In this document: positions 62,339 to 64,000 of the stretch, one piece after another | How the letters are laid out: each line of letters opens with the position of its first letter | Position numbering within the stretch: position 1 is the stretch's first letter | NCBI GenBank assembly: GCA_038209365.1 | Contig: JBBQXS010000004.1 | Location: 1 to 64,000, forward strand | Reading direction: 5' to 3' | DNA length: 64,000 nucleotides | Origin: DASQHW01 sp038209365 | GTDB taxonomy: Bacteria; Actinomycetota; Acidimicrobiia; IMCC26256; PALSA-610 | Position numbers and translations under genes: made by a program | Notes under the pieces: model-generated | Seen by the model: only the letters and a program-made list of their open reading frames with translations | The model's database searches: none | What the model was told of the DNA's origin: nothing

Positions 62339-63256
62339 GTGACAGGCATGTGCGAAGGGCGCGTTGCCATCGTGACCGGCGCGGGGCGCGGCATCGGGCG
62401 CGAGTACGCGCTGATGCTCGCCGAGCACGGCGCCAAGGTGATCGTGAACGACCTCGGCGCCACTCGTGACGGCACCGGATCTGATGCCGGCCCGGCCCAG
62501 CAGGTGGTCGACGACATTGAGGCGATGGGCGGCGCCGCGGCCGTCAACGGCGCGGACGTGAGCGACTTCGCCGCCGCGAAGGAAATGATCGACCAGGCCG
62601 TGGAGACGTTTGGCGGGCTCGACGTCGTCGTGAACAACGCAGGCATCCTGCGTGACCGCATGCTCACCAACATGACCGAGGAGGAGTGGGACCTCGTCAT
62701 CAAGGTCCACCTCAAGGGAACATTCGCCCCCGCGCGCCACGCGGCGGGCTACTGGCGGGAACGATCGAAGGCCGGCCAACCCAACGACGCACGGATCATC
62801 AACACGACCTCGGTGTCGGGCATCTACGGCAACCCCGGTCAGACCAACTACGGCGCAGCGAAGCAGGGCATCGCCGGCTTCACGTTCATCGCCGCCCTCG
62901 AACTGCAGCGCTACGGAGTGACGGTGAACGCCATCGCGCCCGGCGCGCTCACCCGCCTCACCGAGGACCTCGGCATGGGTCAGGCCGGCGACGAGGCCAA
63001 GGCGGCCATGTCGCCCCGCTGGATCGCACCGCTGTGCACGTGGCTCGCGAGCGCGCAGTCGTCCGGGATCACCGGGCGCGTGTTCGAGTCGTCCGGCCGG
63101 ATGCTTGCCGTCGCCGAGGGGTGGCACCGCGGGCCGAGCGCACCTGCCGTCGATGATCCGGCCGCCGTGGACGAGGTCGTGCGCGAGCTCTTGGGCCGGA
63201 CCCGCGCGCCCGCGGGCATGGACGGCAAGGACCTCGCCGGGTGGGAGAGCCGCTGA
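62339..63256 (+). CDS. SDR family (peroxisomal MFE-like 3-hydroxyacyl-CoA dehydrogenase)
   Basis: 305 residues, GTG start with AGAAGGAG upstream. Cofactor motif VTGAGRGIG, acidic residue after strand 2 (VNDLGATRDG), NNAG, catalytic Ser (NTTSVSG) and Tyr-x3-Lys (NYGAAKQG). The NDLGATRDGTG stretch and extended C-terminus are those of the hydroxyacyl-CoA dehydrogenase domain of multifunctional enzyme 2 (17beta-HSD4). It would oxidise the hydroxyacyl-CoA of the same pathway. Confidence 0.9.
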   Translation: MTGMCEGRVAIVTGAGRGIGREYALMLAEHGAKVIVNDLGATRDGTGSDAGPAQQVVDDIEAMGGAAAVNGADVSDFAAAKEMIDQAVETFGGLDVVVNNAGILRDRMLTNMTEEEWDLVIKVHLKGTFAPARHAAGYWRERSKAGQPNDARIINTTSVSGIYGNPGQTNYGAAKQGIAGFTFIAALELQRYGVTVNAIAPGALTRLTEDLGMGQAGDEAKAAMSPRWIAPLCTWLASAQSSGITGRVFESSGRMLAVAEGWHRGPSAPAVDDPAAVDEVVRELLGRTRAPAGMDGKDLAGWESR

Positions 63257-63345
63257 TGACAACGACTTCCGAGCGTCAGATCACCGAGACACCAGAGCTG
63301 GCGGAGTTGCGCCGCGCCGCGGCCGGCGTTGAGCGGGAGCGATGA
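63256..63345 (+). CDS. possible 29-residue micropeptide
   Basis: ATG overlapping the SDR stop (TGATG) opens a 29-codon frame (MTTTSERQITETPELAELRR, then AAAGVERER). Coupled starts of this kind mark all junctions of this operon. It could instead be the truncated N-terminus of a lost downstream gene. Low confidence. Confidence 0.3.
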   Translation: MTTTSERQITETPELAELRRAAAGVERER

Positions 63346-63399
63346 ATTCGCCGGGACGGGCGAGTCTCTACCGGCGACCGCACGAACGGAGGCATTCCC

Positions 63400-63990
63400 A
63401 TGGCGAAGGTGATCGCGGACATCACGATGTCGATTGACGGGTTCGTCACCGGCCCCGATCCGGATCCCGACCACGGGCTCGGCCACGGCGGCGAGCCGCT
63501 GCACGAATGGGTGTTCAGTCGCGACGAGGTCGACGCGCAGGTGCTCGAGGAGTCGACCGAGCGTTCAGGCGCCGTCGTCATGGGCCGTCGCCTCTTCGAC
63601 ATCGTCGACGGACCGCACGGCTGGAACGACGAGGTGGGGTACGGCGCCAAGCACGCCGGAACCCCGCCGTTCTTCGTCGTGACCCACTCCAAGCCCGAGT
63701 CCATCCGGCTCTCGCTCGACTTCACCTTCGTCACCGACGGGCTCGCGTCGGCCATCCGCCTCGCGCAGGCCGCGGCCGGCACCAAGGATGTCGTCGTCAT
63801 GGGCGGTGGCGATGTGGTCCGCCAATGCGTCGACGACGGCCTCGCCGACGAGCTGGCGCTTCACCTCGCGCCGATCGTCCTTGGCGCGGGTACCCCACTG
63901 TTCGCCGGCGCAGCCCGTCGTGAGCTTCGGCAGCGTGAGGTCCGCGTCTCACCGCACGCGACCCACCTGACCTACGACGTCGTGGCCTGA
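63400..63990 (+). CDS. dihydrofolate reductase/RibD C-terminal family protein
   Basis: 196 residues, GGAGG ribosome site. DHFR-like reductase fold: KVIADITMSIDGFVTGPDPD, SGAVVMGRRLFDIVDGPHGW, KDVVVMGGGDVVRQCVDDGL and ADELALHLAPIVLGAGTPLF. Members reduce various substrates with NADPH; this stand-alone group has no fixed role and is not necessarily a folate enzyme. Confidence 0.9.
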   Translation: MAKVIADITMSIDGFVTGPDPDPDHGLGHGGEPLHEWVFSRDEVDAQVLEESTERSGAVVMGRRLFDIVDGPHGWNDEVGYGAKHAGTPPFFVVTHSKPESIRLSLDFTFVTDGLASAIRLAQAAAGTKDVVVMGGGDVVRQCVDDGLADELALHLAPIVLGAGTPLFAGAARRELRQREVRVSPHATHLTYDVVA

Positions 63991-64000
63991 CGCTTCGCTC

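Overview
The window is high-GC DNA from an actinobacterium, most likely an uncultured member of the Acidimicrobiia or a relative. The signs are an Rpf-like transglycosylase domain, an F420-type LLM oxidoreductase, a DUF222/13E12-type HNH protein with an actinobacterial SOS box, several cytochromes P450 and acyl-CoA enzymes, frequent GTG starts, and many genes whose -10 box lies 6-7 bases before the start codon (leaderless mRNAs). There is no rRNA, CRISPR array, insertion sequence or phage structural gene. The taxon is inferred from gene content only.

Layout. 1-35.3 kb is ordinary chromosome. It holds a partial ABC exporter; acyl-CoA dehydrogenase, lipoprotein, MaoC and HIT genes; a fluoride channel; MBL and flavin reductase genes; a PAS-GGDEF cyclase; a divergent FtsH-like protease; an Rpf-like protein; a heterodimeric ABC exporter; P450, SDR, glycosylase and peroxidase genes; a two-component system; a single-chain PheRS-like protein; an acyl-CoA ligase; a branched-chain-type substrate-binding lipoprotein; and PIG-L, PhyH and SnoaL genes.

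35,352-35,428 is an initiator tRNA (CAU). Its last 46 bases recur exactly at 55,669-55,714, which delimits an integrated element of about 20.3 kb. The left, minus-strand half is a mobility block: excisionase-like HTH, MobF relaxase, tyrosine integrase and a UvrD-like helicase. A set of 7-bp iterons at strict 12-bp spacing separates it from the right, plus-strand cargo: a small HTH protein, a type III-like restriction helicase, an adenine-type methyltransferase, a small PD-(D/E)xK-like protein and an unknown protein in one operon. A degraded MNT/HEPN toxin-antitoxin remnant, a SWIM-finger protein, a TPR/SEC-C protein, and a minus-strand nucleotidyltransferase/AbiEi-like pair follow. The cargo reads as a defence island on a mobilizable element. 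The five-gene restriction operon is the best candidate for an incompletely described system.

55.7-64 kb is chromosome again: SRPBCC, LLM oxidoreductase, an SOS-regulated HNH gene, and a TetR-controlled cluster of P450, DUF35, thiolase-like and SDR genes that looks like steroid or acyl-CoA side-chain catabolism, ending with a RibD-C/DHFR-like reductase.
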